64,000 nucleotides of DNA from Elysia chlorotica (GCA_003991915.1 RQTK01000048.1:407898-471897), one strand, 5' to 3'. Numbered from the stretch's first letter, positions 12,801-26,700 are shown. The notes: a model not told the origin generated them from the sequence alone. Program-made: numbers and translations.

Positions 12801-15800
12801 GGTTTGACCCTTGGCATGGCCGACATTTTTCTTTGACCCCCTTTGTCCACTCAACATAGCAAAATTAAAGTTCTGTGAGGAAGGTAATGGCAACCTACCT
12901 CACAAACTGCGCTTGCCTAGTACAATCAGGACTCTAATTCTTGGTTTAGCAACATTACTCTTTTTTCTCAAAAAGACGCATAGTAGTCATATCATTAGTT
13001 ACAGCTTTTGGTGGGGAGGGGGTAAATATTATTCTAAGCCAAGGCAGAGCCCTGAATATCTAAAAATCCTGATATCCAGTTCCAGGTTTTATTCTATGTA
13101 TCATTTCTGATTATCGCTACTAGAGGAATATCTTTATGATTTATGAACATCTACCAACTTCCAGCAGCTGAGCACACTGACCTGTTAATGGACCTGCCAT
13201 GCTGGTCACTGTTGTAGAGAAGTGTCCAGCCTTGAACCTCAGGCAGTCGGGCCTGGAAAAAAAAATCAACCACAGACATACATATAAAATCTTTCCAATT
13301 AAACATTTCAATTATTTTCAATGGTATTTTCCATTCTGGAGGCTGGTTCCAAGATTGCAGCATTTCTTAAAGAAATGTTTACCATGACAGCTCTTTGAAC
13401 AAATCCACCTCTGGGTGAGCCAACTGGGCATACCACGCATGTGTTCTGTACTTTATCAAGGGTGACAATGACTTTATCTCATGGCAAAGTTTAAAAAATA
13501 TATTATTGTAAGACACTGACTTGTTTCTAACTGACAGACACACACACACAAAACTCAGCAGAATTTCGGCTTCTTATAGATTAATAAAATTAATCATTTT
13601 TTAAATAATGTCCAAACTACTAAAAAAAAAAAAAAAAAAAGGGATATGCCATTCTGCTACTGTGCTAGTTTAGGAAATATGTACCACTTCTAGCTATAAT
13701 AAACAAAATATTTGAGTGAATCTGCCATATCTGCTGATACTAGAAATGTAGATAAATCTTTATGATATCACCCACGAACTACGGAGTATCTTGTGACACT
13801 GTGACTCACCTGTTTCCTGAGTAGCAGCAGGGAGGTCCACATAGGATCCTTGGTGCCACCATGGGGCGATGCATCTGTCGAGGTGACTGCATCCAGAGAC
13901 GTGCCCTGTCCGGAATGGCTACGAGTGAATACGGGAGGAAGAGTCACCGACAGAAGCCACACGATGGCCATCGAGGTGAGGTTGTCTTGAGTGGCCACAC
14001 CCTCCAACTGGGGAACTCGAGCCATCTCCTGAAAACAAGAGTGCAGTGGTTTTGGCTTAAGATAAAACACACATAGGTTGTGCGCGTTGTTATGCTCCTG
14101 TGCTAGCACCTCTGTATTGATCTGCACACCTACCATTTAAAAAACAAATATCAAAGCTTTTACCTTTTATAAAGTTTTTTCAAATTTCTTCAAAATAGTG
14201 TGCACACAAGGAATAGGCCTTAAATGATGTGATATGAAAAGGTTAAAATAAACTTATAACATATACTATTTCTGCATCTGCGCAAGGATACAGCCTAGAC
14301 TAAAATGTTGCATTTACTATCACCCCAACCAATAAGCCCCAAGACCAGTAGACACCAAAACTAGTTGGCTAGACAGGTGCACAGGTTGGTCTGTAAAAAC
14401 ATTTCTAACTCTGTTTGGGACTAAATTAATCTAAGGTGACTTAGACCTAGATATCCCTAATAAATCTGATGGCCTAGATGTAGAGGAAACTAGAGCAAAA
14501 TGGTTGTCTAAGTTAAGACCCAAACCATTCTTGGCTTTTTGTTGTTGTTGCTTTGTACTTATATTGTCTACACTTGAACTCTTCTCTTCTGCATCAAGAT
14601 TATGAATCCATTAAACCTATACATTTCCGTAAAATAGTAGGTGAAGTATGTTCAATGTTATGGCTAAAACACTGTCAGACACATGGACAGAATTGACCAC
14701 AAATCTACAGACCCTTCAAAACTGTTGGAATTCTGTAAATATATGGAGAATTCACAACCTTGACTAGAATTTAAACTAATGACACATAAACAAACAAACT
14801 TTTAAAACATGATCTAAGTATTAGTACAATTATATATATATATAATCTTGTTGAGAGATGCTTTGACAGAGTGACTGGATGAGAGACAATTTGTTTTGAG
14901 ATGATTTTCTTTAAAGGAAACTTTAAGCTTTGCAACTTGTTGCATGTCTTACCATTTCTTCCGGCAGCGTGGAGCCTGTCAGAACAAACACAATCCAGTT
15001 ATGGACGCCGTAGAAGAGATGAGGACAGGAAGAATCTAACCACTTACAAAACTTGTCGTAGCTGACTTTCGGTTCAATACCAAACTGAAACAGATAGGAA
15101 AAAAGGACTCAATCTTTGGGAAAACGTTTTCAAGCTGGTTTCACATACAGATGAGTGCAAATTCAACTAAAACTAATTACTGTGTTTGTAAAAATAGTGA
15201 GATATACAACCCCAATTCGTATGTAATTTTCTCACACTTTTTTTCAATGGAGATTTTAATGAAAAAAAAAAAGAACAACAATCCTGCTTGAGATAGGACA
15301 CCACTGAACTGTTAAAAAAACAACAATGAGAGAGAGAGTTTATCTAAACTGAACTACCCAATGCATTATATGGTCTCTAGGCACTATTCACATTCATTTA
15401 CTTTAGAATTAAAGAACAAGAGTTCCACTTTTCTCAACACATTCAATATGGTTCAATGGATCTGATGCAAAAAAAAAATTCAGACACACAGAACTGGATC
15501 AAGCTATAGTTTTATCTTAATTATTAATAGCGATTAGGCAGCTGTGAAAGCACTGCAGCAATGGAAGAAAAGTTTTCTCTAAAAAAGAAAACAATTTAAG
15601 TTGGTTCTGTAACACCACTGACAACTTTTCTCAATCATTCCTGATTCAGATTGGTTAAGTTCTATCTGCATTCTCGGTCTAAATTGACATCAAATCTTAT
15701 TCTTGGGTCTTACTAGGCTTGTAACCATGGCTCCGATGACTCTCTCGTCTCTATCATCCTCCACATACATGATCTTTGAAACAGACAAAGTCAGAGAGAA

Positions 15801-18800
15801 GGAGATCTCAAACATTTGCTTGGCATCTGTGAGAAAACAAAACATATGTTAGATTCTACTTTACTTTTTTTCATACCATGCTGTTTGTGGCCTATACTGG
15901 GTTGCCCAAGAAACAAAGAATTAAGTTACATGTACAGTACTACACATAAATTTATGAGTAATAAAAATGCATACTCATTTCTAAAAATCAAATCAATGAC
16001 TATTTAATGGTTTGTTTTATTCTTTCATTTTAGATATTAAAATAACTTTATAAACAGTTGAAAAACAAAATGTTTTTACTGAGCCACTTACAGGAATACT
16101 TATGTTGTAATAGAGAAACCAGAAAGACTAGGGGTGCAGAAAGAATATATATAGATTTAGATGACTGACTTAACATATTATTTGGATGCAATAGTCAGGA
16201 AACTACATCTACTAATTTTTGTACATACCGACATACAATCATAAGAAAGAGTTCTGAGCTAACTTACTTTCACATGTAAGATGATCTTTCCCGGAGGCAA
16301 ACAGATGAAAGTAATATTTCACCACAGACTTTTCATCAAAGATTTCTAGAATTTCTTTCCCAGCTTTTGTGAATTGCTCCCTGGTGATTCTGTCTCGAAG
16401 TGAGTTGGAGCCACTGTGAGTCATTTGAGAGAAGAGCAGTACACCAAACTTGTGAAGAGGACCGCTGAAGGCATTCTGTGAAAAGATGTGTTACAGACAT
16501 ATTAATTTCTGGAAAAAAAAAGTATTAGCAACACCACAGAACTTTTCTTTAATGAATAATAAGAAATTAATGATATAAATAGCTATTTAAGTACTTCAAA
16601 AAAATGAAGGTAAGAATATTTCCAATGAGTAGACATTTACAGTGATTTTAGATGCTTACCAATAAGATAAGATAAGATAACACCGTATTAGCCCACTTTC
16701 CTTGGTTACAGAATAGCACGGATTACAAAAGTGTACACACATTTGCACATTATTATTCACAGTCACACTCCCCCCCAAAAAAATAAAAAAAATTGACATT
16801 CAGTAGTCTTCATTGAGGGAAAAAAATATAATGATCATAATTACATTTGGAATATGTAATAATTCATAATGTACAAAGATGTGTCTCGCTGCACTGTAAC
16901 TGATGTAGGGACAAATGAGTTCTTGTATCTCTCAATGATGACTTCAGGGTAAACTCAAAACAACCTTTAAAAAAAAAAAGCAATGAGTGTCTCCATCTCA
17001 CATGTGATTATGCAGCATTACTCACTTCAAATGTTGTCCGGCTCAACTCCCCTGGATGTGTATTTTGTCCATCTGCTGTTAGTTCCAGTTTCTAAAATAT
17101 AATAATAAAAAATCATATTAAAAAAAAAGATGAAATTGGTGCCAATTAGAATAGAAGCATACAATACTCAACAACAGTTTAGCAGCTACTGAGGCCTTCT
17201 GGATTAAGGTAAAATAATTTATCCTGACCAGATCACTGATAGCACTTAAATTGAGATTGGAGAAAAGCACTCATTTTGTAATGCTAATCTGGAGAGGAAT
17301 TAACACTAATAATAGGCCCTATAAATAATCAATCACAAAGAGACAAAGCTAAAGCTTTGTTATTCAGTAATGTTTTAAAGAATCAGATCCAGGGTACTGG
17401 TTATAAAAGATTAATTTCTACACCCTAAATCATATCCAGGGATACCAACTGGATAATTTTTAAAACGAACTTCTGAATTAAAGCGCCATAAACATAAATT
17501 ATATTTGTAAACTGAAATCTAACCTGCCAACTTTGTGTGTCTAAATTAGCAGAAAATTGTCATTACTGCATAGTGTTTTTATCAAGTCCTTATACTTATA
17601 TCATTCTGACTTTGAAGAAAACATTTCAAAATGTTTACACTCTTTGCAGGATGAGACATAGAAGTGCAAGATATGGCATCATATACTAGAGGGGTCCGTA
17701 GGCAATAGACTCCTCTCTTGTGGCTCTATTGAACTTTTAGCCCAATAATCTTTTCCCCCAAAGCTGCGATCACAACATGCAACTTTTAGCCAAATCGCAT
17801 TTTTCACCATTATTAAGTAAGGATTGAAACTGAAACACCCAAAGCTATTTAAAATTAAATTTAATTGTGATCAAGAAAGAAAAAACGGGCTTCTCCTATA
17901 TATTACAGTCAAACCTGCTCAAGCGACCACCTGGTCAAGCGACCAGCTATCCACCACCCCCTTGATTTTTTACTATATAAATACACCCCATAAAACGACC
18001 ACCTCTCCAACGCGACCGCGACCACCTATTTTCTCTACCAAAACGGTCTTTAACCTGTTTAAGCGACCGCCCCATATCATTATTTACCAGTCTTGACCAT
18101 GAGAGGTGCGGCAAACAAAAGATGACTTAACATTCGGTATGTTTGTTTGACATGCTTCACTGACCACCACGAGCCAGTGCGTCGATGTTACTAGGAAGAT
18201 TGCGTGTCTAGACAGGTGTCAGACAAGAAGGCCTCGGTGAACGGCAGATTGTAACTTCAAAAGACCAAGAGTGGAGGTTCCATAAATGGTCGTTGCTTCC
18301 TTTTATGGTCATCAAACTTCCACTCAGTTTTACATAAAAGTCGGATTATGGAATATTTGTCTTCTTCTTCTTCGTCGTCAACGTCGTCTCCTCCTCCTCC
18401 TCTTCTTCTTTTTTTTTTTTTCTTCTTCTTCTACATCTTCATTTTCTTCTTCTCCTTCTTTTTCTTCTTCTTCTTCGTCATCGCCGACGTCGCCTTCTCC
18501 TCCTTCTTCTTCGTCGTCTCCTCCTCCTCCTCCTCCTTCTTCTTCTTCTTCTTGTTATCTTTTTCTTCTTCTTCTTTGTTCTTGTTCTTCTTCCTTTTCT
18601 TCTACTTCTTCTTCTTCCTCTTCTTTTTAATGGGCCCTACGGCAGTCTAAGCCTGCGACCAACAACATATTTTGAACTCAGTCCCAGTTTTGACCTGTCC
18701 AAGACGACCACTTTGACCCAGGATCTTCAGTGGTCGTCTTAGACAGGTTTGACTGTACTCTCACACGATTAGTAGTAAACAAGATAGTGAAATCAAACAA

Positions 18801-19969
18801 CTTCTCAGCGCAGACCTAGACTGGCCATCTGGCGGCCTTCAAGAACTGCATGGGTCAATCCACTAATTTAATCTCGGCTTAATCAATTCGTAATCAAACC
18901 ACTTCGATGCTGAAATAGCAATGCATGTACAATGTGTTCTTCTTCATTGATAGTTCCTGAACCACCATCTCACTTAATACACCCCAACTTTTAGAAAAAA
19001 AAAAAAAGAGACAGGGAGTGTGTGTTGTTGAATTTCTCGAAGCACTTCGAAGCCCACACTTACAGCATAGGACTCAAGTCTGCCTCTCTTTCAAAGAATG
19101 ACTTTTCAAAGTCAAGTCGTCGAATGAATTTATGAAAAAAAAATAGGGCAGAATATATGGGTTGAGACTGTCCAATTTCTGACAATTGCCATAAATTTTG
19201 AAAGACTTAGTATGCAAATATTGAAATTGTGTATGCTTCAAATTAGACTGATCTGTGAAGCTCCTATCAGATCCTTACAATTGATTATTAAAGTCTTTTC
19301 GCCATCACTATTCTACATTGATTATAAATCAATCCTGGCTCCCAGCCTACTTTCATTGAGAGTGTCTATACGCACTAAATATAGGGTATTTCTGCCTTTT
19401 TGATGTAAATGGGCCAACAAGTTTGGCTTTTTTGTCCAAATTCTTCTATACGCACTACATGTAGTGTTTTTGGCCATATAAGCTATATCCACTGTTTTTG
19501 TTCACCTTTTATCAAATTCCATGGTCTGACCATCGAATAAAGACTCTTTAATTTTAAAAATCTGCCCTAAATTAGTGTTTCCTATGTTTAAAGAAACATA
19601 AAATTTACTATGATGCTGTTATAATTACAATACACAGCGTTTGCGCTCATTATTTAGATTTTTTTACACTATTAGATCATAAAACGGGTATATCGAAATT
19701 TGGAATACACAACCAGGCCTATTGCGCGTATAGATAGACTCAGTCACCTTCATGTTATTATACATTTTGCCCTAAGAAACTTTCAAAAGTTTTACTTAGT
19801 CATTGCAAACCTGAAATAATTTTTGAAGAGATGCTGTTTGAAACTGTTTGCTATGTTTTCGCTTGATCACTCCATCAGGTTGGTCTTTCACTTCTTTTTC
19901 ATCCTGTGAATGTGAATGGTCACTTCCGTTCGAAAATCTGTGAAGAATTTGGGACGTTTTGTTGCCCAT
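9862..19969 (-). CDS. TLDc-domain protein, MEAK7/Rtc5-like (3' end incomplete)
   Basis: Minus-strand exons are 19969-19811, 17091-17026, 16475-16268, 15826-15714, 15084-14953, 14028-13810, 13252-13182, 12606-12508, 11462-11389, 11076-10922 and 9954-9862. All phases agree and give 463 residues without a stop. The start MGNKTSQ is a good N-myristoylation signal, as in MEAK7 (MGNxxS) and fungal Rtc5. The middle is helical, EF-hand-like in layout. The TLDc domain runs from exon 7 (GWTLLYNSDQHGRSINRF), through NVIFLSFEGRNLYCLAV and FGGEDCRLIQMLPVYRVVQ, to ALHKIEVWGCGSE. MEAK7 homologues associate with lysosomes/mTOR and Rtc5 with V-ATPase; this role is by family only. Exon 11 ends in a perfect AAG/GTGAGT donor, so at least one further exon lies below 9862. 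The candidate tail at 4562-4005 has the wrong phase to join directly. The assignment to MEAK7 rather than another TLDc subgroup is tentative. The gene is head-to-head with the ZDHHC gene. Confidence 0.88.
10137..10754. mobile_element. piggyBac-like TTAA-flanked element
   Basis: TTAA at 10137-10140 and 10751-10754 bounds a 610-base segment. The left end reads TTAACTCATTTCCACC and the right end, reverse complemented, TTAACTCAGGAACACC, a short imperfect terminal inverted repeat. The interior near 10500-10600 encodes an acidic run (EADFSEGKDSESEPDNADKW) reminiscent of the N-terminus of piggyBac transposases. It lies wholly in the intron between TLDc exons 11 and 10. No full transposase is present. 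Confidence 0.55.
11890..11965. repeat. Dispersed AGCGCTnTA..GCGCTTTACA repeat
   Basis: TTTATTTCTAAAGCGCTCTA followed by GGGCGCTTTACATT forms a short inverted GCGCT motif. Related pieces lie at 28365-28430 (TTTATATAGCGC..GCGCTCTACATG) and about 54146-54190 (AAGCGCCATAG..GGCGCTTTATAAG). Such GCGCT-paired repeats are widespread in marine invertebrate DNA; their class is unknown to me. Confidence 0.45.
12745..12830 (+). mobile_element. SINE tRNA-like head, second head type
   Basis: GGCACAATGGTTATAGTGTT serves as A box and GGGTTTGACCCTTGGC as B box, with the shared middle GGGCCACCTTTGTGAAAGTG. It matches the reverse-strand heads at 6300 and 53028. It lies in the intron between TLDc exons 8 and 7. 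Confidence 0.65.
17906..18755. mobile_element. Tc1/mariner (pogo-like) TIR element, non-autonomous
   Basis: The left end CAGTCAAACCTGCTCAAGCG (17906) and the right end, read inward as CAGTCAAACCTGTCTAAGAC (18755), form terminal inverted repeats. Both are flanked by TA, the expected target duplication. Repeated GCGACCACC motifs continue inward on both sides. There is no transposase ORF. The centre is a long TTC-rich tract. It lies in TLDc intron 1. Confidence 0.8.
18357..18628. repeat. TTC/TCC-rich polypyrimidine tract
   Basis: About 270 bases consist almost only of T and C in TTC, TCC and TCG triplets, nested inside the TIR element. The long ORFs across it encode poly-Ser/Phe only. The strand asymmetry makes a triplex-forming or expandable tract possible. 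Confidence 0.9.
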
Positions 19970-20758
19970 GATGCAGCGTATCTATGGAAATGTAAACGTG
20001 GAATCTAAAGAATAAATTTAGATCTTTAATTTGGAGTATGACGGGCAATATGTTGGGGTCCCTGTAGTGTAAAAAGATCAAACCGTGTAGACCTAGATCT
20101 AGGTTAGGTACTGATCTTGGCTCGAGATCTGGATCTAGAATCTAGAAACTGAGATAACTTATTCTTCAATACATATATATCGAGAAAACAGCGCGTCTTT
20201 TGTTATTCACAATTGGAACACCGTGCACTGCTTCAGCTCTTGAATCTAATTCCGAGATTCAGTTTCCCGCATCTATCAGTGTTTGTTTATAGTTTCATGG
20301 TCGCAGCCATCTTAGTGACGCAAAAGGAAGTGGGCAATAACATTCGTCGTTATTTATGTATTCATCCACATCCATTGTACTGTTTTTCCCTATAATATGA
20401 TTATTTTACATTTACTTCTAGATTGAAAATATATTTATACATATTTGTTCGTGTCGATTTAATGAATATATCAATAACTTAAATACTTTTTACACTATTC
20501 GAAATTGTAGCATTATTTAGCACACATTTTATCTAGCGTATGAACTACCTGTTTAGGAGGTAACTTGCACTGTACTGTGATAAGGCCAAGCCAAGGCCTT
20601 GGAAAAGCCTACTGAATGAGTGAATGTCCATCGGTTGACTGTGAATCCCGGAAAAACAATGGTTCTGCTGGAAGCCACCCGTTCGAATAGCTGAGTGGCG
20701 AAATATTATTGCTTAAAAATCTAAATTATAATGCCTAGGTGTAGGCAGAGTCATTAAA
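19970..20758. promoter_or_regulatory. Bidirectional promoter between TLDc and ZDHHC genes
   Basis: The spacer of 789 bases separates the two divergent start codons. It holds a reverse YY1-like motif GCAGCCATCTTAG (20303-20315) directly followed by an ATF/CRE-like TGACGCAA, and a cluster of AGATCT/CTAGA hexamers at 20091-20150. Transcription starts for both genes are expected here; this is inferred from layout and motifs. Confidence 0.5.
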
Positions 20759-23700
20759 ATGAGCAAGTGTGAGCTGTCCGCCAGGATAATACCTGCAACA
20801 TGTGCATGGTTTTTGATAGTTGTTTGCACCGGCTTGTACTTCGCCTTCGTGTAAGTCTGATTTGTCGTATTTTTCAACTCATAAGGTCAGCGCCAGATAT
20901 AGTCTAGATATAGATCCATAACTCAATTATAGCCACCCCAGTGACAAATCTAAATCTAGTAAGTTTCAACGAAACTGTAGCCCTCTTAGATGTAGGCCTA
21001 GATCTAGATCTATAGATGCACTAAATTGTGGGAATAACCAGAGACAATAGATTTTAGCGATACGTCTCGCAAAAAGAGCTCACTATGTTATTGATACGAA
21101 TGTTATTTGTGAATCCGTTATATCACATGACATAATATCATGTGAAAACTTCCTAATGGACAACTTTTAATCAAAATAAGGATACAGAACTTTAGATAAC
21201 CTTAAGGACTACCTACCTGTCAATTTTCAGAGATTTAATGCAAAAAATGGCAAAAATATAAAGGAATTTGTGAACAGTATGCTGCGCATTATGTAATGCA
21301 ACTCAATGTTATGTATTTTCCAGATGTTCAGCTACATTTGCAAAGCTTCCTAATACTATTTTTAATAGACTAAATTAATCTTTAATATTAAAATAAACTT
21401 TGAAAAGAGCTGCAGGGCTAATAATATAAAACTACTTTGTCAGTTTTCATAAAAAACGACTAAAAATTAACAAAAATGTGGATCCGTTATATAACATGAC
21501 ATAATATTATGTAATAACTCCCTAATAGACCACTTTTAATCAAAATAATGACACAAAACTTTAGATAACCTTAAGGACTACCTACCTGTCAATTTTCAGA
21601 GATTTAATGCAAAAAATGGCAAAAATATGAAGGATTTTGTGATTAGTTTGCTGCTTATTATTTAATACTACTTAATGTTATGTAATTTTCCAGTCGTTTT
21701 TGATGAGATACATTGTCTTTAATAGATTTTTTGAATTTTTCATCCCAAAATTTTGTAAAGTGTCAAATTTTGTGTTTTTACTTTGTGTTTAAAAGAAAAT
21801 ATACATTTTTTATGTAATTTCAGCGATAAAAAGCTACCGCCTCTGGTTGTATATTTTCCTCTTTACTCCTACATTTGGTGTGTCTAAAAAAATTGCCCAT
21901 TTCGCGACACTAAATTACTCATAACTTCCACAAATGTTGATAGATTTTGATGATTTAAAAAGCAATCTGCTCTAAATTACTAGCTTTATCAGAACAAATA
22001 GAAATAATCTACCTACAAGCAAAAAGAGCTCACTATGTTATTGATACAAGAGCGAGCGTGACGCATGTTCACTCTTAGATGTCTTTATTAAAGTTAAGGG
22101 GTGCATTTATTTGTATAAGAATACCACAAGACTCTACAACTCTACAAGAGTACTAGTACAGATATCTGTTTATTTTTACACGGGTACCAGTAAATAACTT
22201 TTATTTCAGCCTCAATTGAAAGCCTGCTTTTGATCTTTCCTGATGCTGTTGATAATGTCTTCTTAAGCACTATTATGCTATCTACGACGCTAAGGTTCTT
22301 TTACACGCTGAGTTCAGAATAGAATCTGGTTCTAGGTCTATTTTAGTATCAGTATTACAGGCATGTTCGATATCGAACTCTGAATCTAAAATTCTACCTG
22401 TCTGTGCTATTTAGATGGGTATCAATGAAGATCCTATACTGTGACAGGGTTATAGAATGTCATACTGGAGATATATGGCTGATCACATTTTTTACACATT
22501 ATAGTGTCTGGGTACTGTGATTTAACACAGACCCAATGCAAAGGGCAGAGCTCAATCCCACAACCTTCTAAACATAGCCATGTATACGCTTTATATCTTT
22601 GGACCCCCCTTGTTAGCTTGCTTACAATTTTATTTCTTTATTCATAACAAACACACATAGTAATACATGAAGTCAAAGTTGTTTTGCTTATTGGCTTTGT
22701 TATGATACATGGGTAGGAATAGGCTAATAGTTTGTCACGAAATGGACACAAATAAGAATGATGGAACAATAAGTAATATCTTTCATTCTGCTCAAAATTA
22801 CACACATGACAGTAGGCTAAAAGTTTTTAAAAATTGCAGTGGGCTTTAGATCCATTTTCTGAGATTTTCGTCAGATGTTTAGATAACATGTGTCATGCAA
22901 AGTTAAGTCTCATAGTTTTTTTAATTTATCACCTAGTTTGATTTTACCCATGTGAGCACCAGAATAACATATGTTTCAAAGTTATGTGTGATTAAATTTA
23001 AGATCAAAGTTAAGAAAAAGTTTTTTAATGTTTCATATTTCTGTGATTATATAGTTGTTGTTTTTTTTTCAGCTGCCGCTACTTAACGGAAGAATTCAAA
23101 ATTATATAGTTGTTGTTTTTTTTCAGCTGCCGCTACTTAACGGAAGAATTCAACTATGCCTTCCCTATAGTCCAAGGTGTTATAACTTTGTTTATGATGC
23201 TTAATTTGTGCCTCTCCACGTTTATGGATCCTGGGATCTTTCCAAGAGGTAAGTTCTTTAATTGTTTTTTTCTGTGAGTTCTCTCACTGTTAGTGCAGCA
23301 TTGTATGGTTGTTGTAAGGGGCTCTTGAAATTCTGTCATATTTATTACAGAACACCCTGCACTTGTGTGAAGTGACTTCAAAATTACCTTTGAAGATCAA
23401 TGCCCATTATGAAATAAGTTGGAGTATTTTGTATTGTTGGTCGAGTACAGTTATTATAATTTTATTTTGTACATTCTAATCATCTTTTTTTCCAGGGAGG
23501 TAATGGACAAGAAAATCAGTAACCAATTTATTTCACCCTGCACGATATGTATTTTTTATATTTTTTTATTGTTAAAAACCATCTTTGATTTTGGCAGAAT
23601 CTCTTATAACCTTTCTTTTTTTGTTGCCTTTTTTTCTTATCCCTTCTAGCTCCTGACGATGAGGCTAAAGATGATGATTTTAGGTCTCCACTCTATAAGA

Positions 23701-26700
23701 CAATTGACATCAAAGGAGTTTCCACACGTATGAAATGGTGCACCACATGCCAGTTCTATCGACCTCCTCGAAGCTCACATTGCAGCTCTTGTGATACCTG
23801 CATTGATGTAGGTTATCATATCCATAGCATCTGATAGAGAAAAGTGCCGGGTTTTTCATAAGCAAAACACTTTTTTATGGAAGAAAGAATAATATAAAAA
23901 TGTGTGTTGAAATATTGATTTTCAAGTTAAGATATAAGTTTTTTTATTTGATTGAGGTTTTTATATTTATTTTTAAATGACCTCCTTTTAGGTTGTGTGA
24001 GAGTGTTTTATTGCATTGCTCATGGTAATCATGTTTCCTTTTGTTTTGTTTTTGTTTTTTAACTTCAATGAAAATGTTATAATTATATCAAATTCCTAAC
24101 CTTTTTTTTTTCTTTCTTGCAGACTTTTGATCATCATTGTCCGTGGCTGAACAATTGTATTGGTCGGAGGAATTACCGCTACTTTTTCACATTTTTATTG
24201 TCATTATGTGTCCATATTGTCACTATATTTGCTCAATGTGCTGTGTACGCAATACACCACAACAGTAATCTGTTGAGGCCAGGGCCCATCATCTCGTATC
24301 CTTTTCTGAAGATTAGTATAGATCTATATAAGGGAACCATTGATTTGTTTATATTGGCGATAGTTTGACTGTGTGATAGCACCTGTCATTACCATTACAG
24401 GTTTTAGTCAATCATTCAACGTGTATATCTCTGATGAAGAATTTTTTTTTTCTTTTCCATCTGCACTTTAGAGACATGAAGATATAAAATTGTTAATGCC
24501 TGGCCCTGAAATATTTAACTGACCCATATTTAACACTGCCGTGCGGCTCGGTCTGCCACCCTCAAAATGGTCCATTTCTCACAACCCATCGTTTTATTCA
24601 TGGGGTTTCCATAGGTCTAATAGTGGCCCTATATCATTGAAACTTGGCAACCAATCAGAAATAAGATTGATCTTTTGTTTTGTGAATGTTCGATTGAGAT
24701 AGGTAAAGAAACAGCAACGCTATCATTATTGTGATAGAAACACCTTGTAGCATCACTAAATAACCTCCTACACCCTCTGAGAGATTAAAGACAGGTCCAC
24801 ATTTCCGCGCTTTCTCTCTACATGGGTAGCACTGAATTGATTGTGAGAAAAAAATCGATAGCTCTTTTATTTATTGATGGGTTTTCAAAATTCAAACTGT
24901 TTTTGTGTGCAAGTTAAGCCACGCCACATGTTTTGAAAAGCGTACATGATGTTTAAAATTGTGTATTGCCCTTGCTAAAATTAGTGAAAAGATTTAAAAA
25001 AAAGTAATAGTCAAAGTTTGTAAACATCTAGTTTAAACGGTATCACCAGCTATAGTAATAAATTAGAAGGGGTATAGTTACAGATCCTCTGTTGATGCCT
25101 GTTTAAAAAAAGTAATGCTTTGGTACCCCAAGTTTTCTCCTTAACTCTGCTCAGTATTGTTATTATGGTAGTTATAGGAATCATCATTGTGCCCGTGTTT
25201 GGTCTTACAGGATTCCACATGTTCTTAGTGGCTAAAGGAACAACCACAAATGAACAGGTATAAATTGATTATGTTTATCAGCACTGGTATTTTATTGAGT
25301 CAAACAGTACTTAAGACACAAAAAAAGACTTTCAGTTTCCTGGGAAGATACCTAATAAGAACCTCATTTAAATTACATGTAGTGTGAATTCTAATCTAAT
25401 AGCTAATGTCACCAATAACTGTTAGGATACTACACTAAATGGTTTAAATAAAGGGAAATTCCAAATGAATTGGGATCAGAGCAATTTAACATCACAGAGG
25501 CGTTAAGAAATGTAAAGGTAAAAAAAAACCGTTTATATTCACTTTGTAATGGTTTATATATTATTTAATTTTGTTTTTTTAAGGTTACTGTTATCCTCAA
25601 TTTTTATGACTTTTACTTTGAATTGTCTGGTGCTTTAGGTTACAGGCAAATTTAAAGGCGGACCAAACCCTTTCACAAGAGGCTGTGTTAAAAATTGCTG
25701 CTACGTGTTCTATGGACCTCGGTGGCCAAAGTGAGTTAGTTTGTTTTGTTGCTTTATGTCCAACGTAGGCACTATAAAGTCTATATTGTGGACAGGCCCC
25801 AAGACTGATGTGTGTCAATTTAATGTATTGCCACATACAAGACAGGGCGGGGAGTCCTGGAGTCCTGTCTTAGTCAGTCACATTATACTAATAATGATCC
25901 GATAAGTTAGGGATAAAATCGGACTAGTAAATGTTTTGACCGACCATGGGGTTTGAACCGCAGACCTGCCACTTATGCCAGTTTACCCCCTGGCCACAGT
26001 GAGTGACATAACTTAAGAGAGATCTTAAAAAATTTTGAAGGGTCTATAAAAACAATGCAAGCCTAAATTTAAGAGTTATTTAACACCGTGAAAAGTAAAA
26101 TTTACAAATTTTTCAGATCCGTTCTTAGATCCTTATACATATTGTTTTTATTGTTATTTATTTCTAAGGGTGATGATGAAGTGTTTAATTTGGATTTTTT
26201 TGCTTTGGTTGTGCTTTTTGTTAGTTTTGTCTTTCTGAAAATCAATATCATTCTACAGTTAACATTGGCTATAGACTTCATAAGCTGAAGTGCATATTTT
26301 TCCTGCCCAAAAGAGAATAAGAAGAGAGATTTGGCAGTATTTCATTCTCTTCAATCTATAATGTGACTTAGCCTTCTTTATTAAGCAGGTATTAATATAT
26401 TTTCTTCTGTTTTTTCCTACTGTTTTGGTCAGTGTCTGTATAATGGGTCCTGAGTTTTCCTCTCTAAGGTCTCGTCATCTTTTAAAAATCTTACTTTTTT
26501 GTGGTGATACTGACTCTTGTGGCTTATCATTTATTATGACAGTATAGTTCGCATTGGTGTTCTTAAAAAAAAAGAAAGCAACTTATGGAGTGATTTATAT
26601 CTAATGTATGGTGGATGACAAATGTATATGGTAACTTTTCAAAACTACCAGACTGATGGGTTACATTCCAAGAACAAAGACAGTTAAGCTGGACTCAAGC

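Noticed and set aside
5108..12830. Possible tRNA genes from A-box/B-box matches
   Set aside because: The same heads recur with SINE cores on both strands and the arms do not pair as a cloverleaf.
18286..18650. Poly-Ser/Phe ORFs
   Set aside because: By-product of the TTC tract inside a TIR element.
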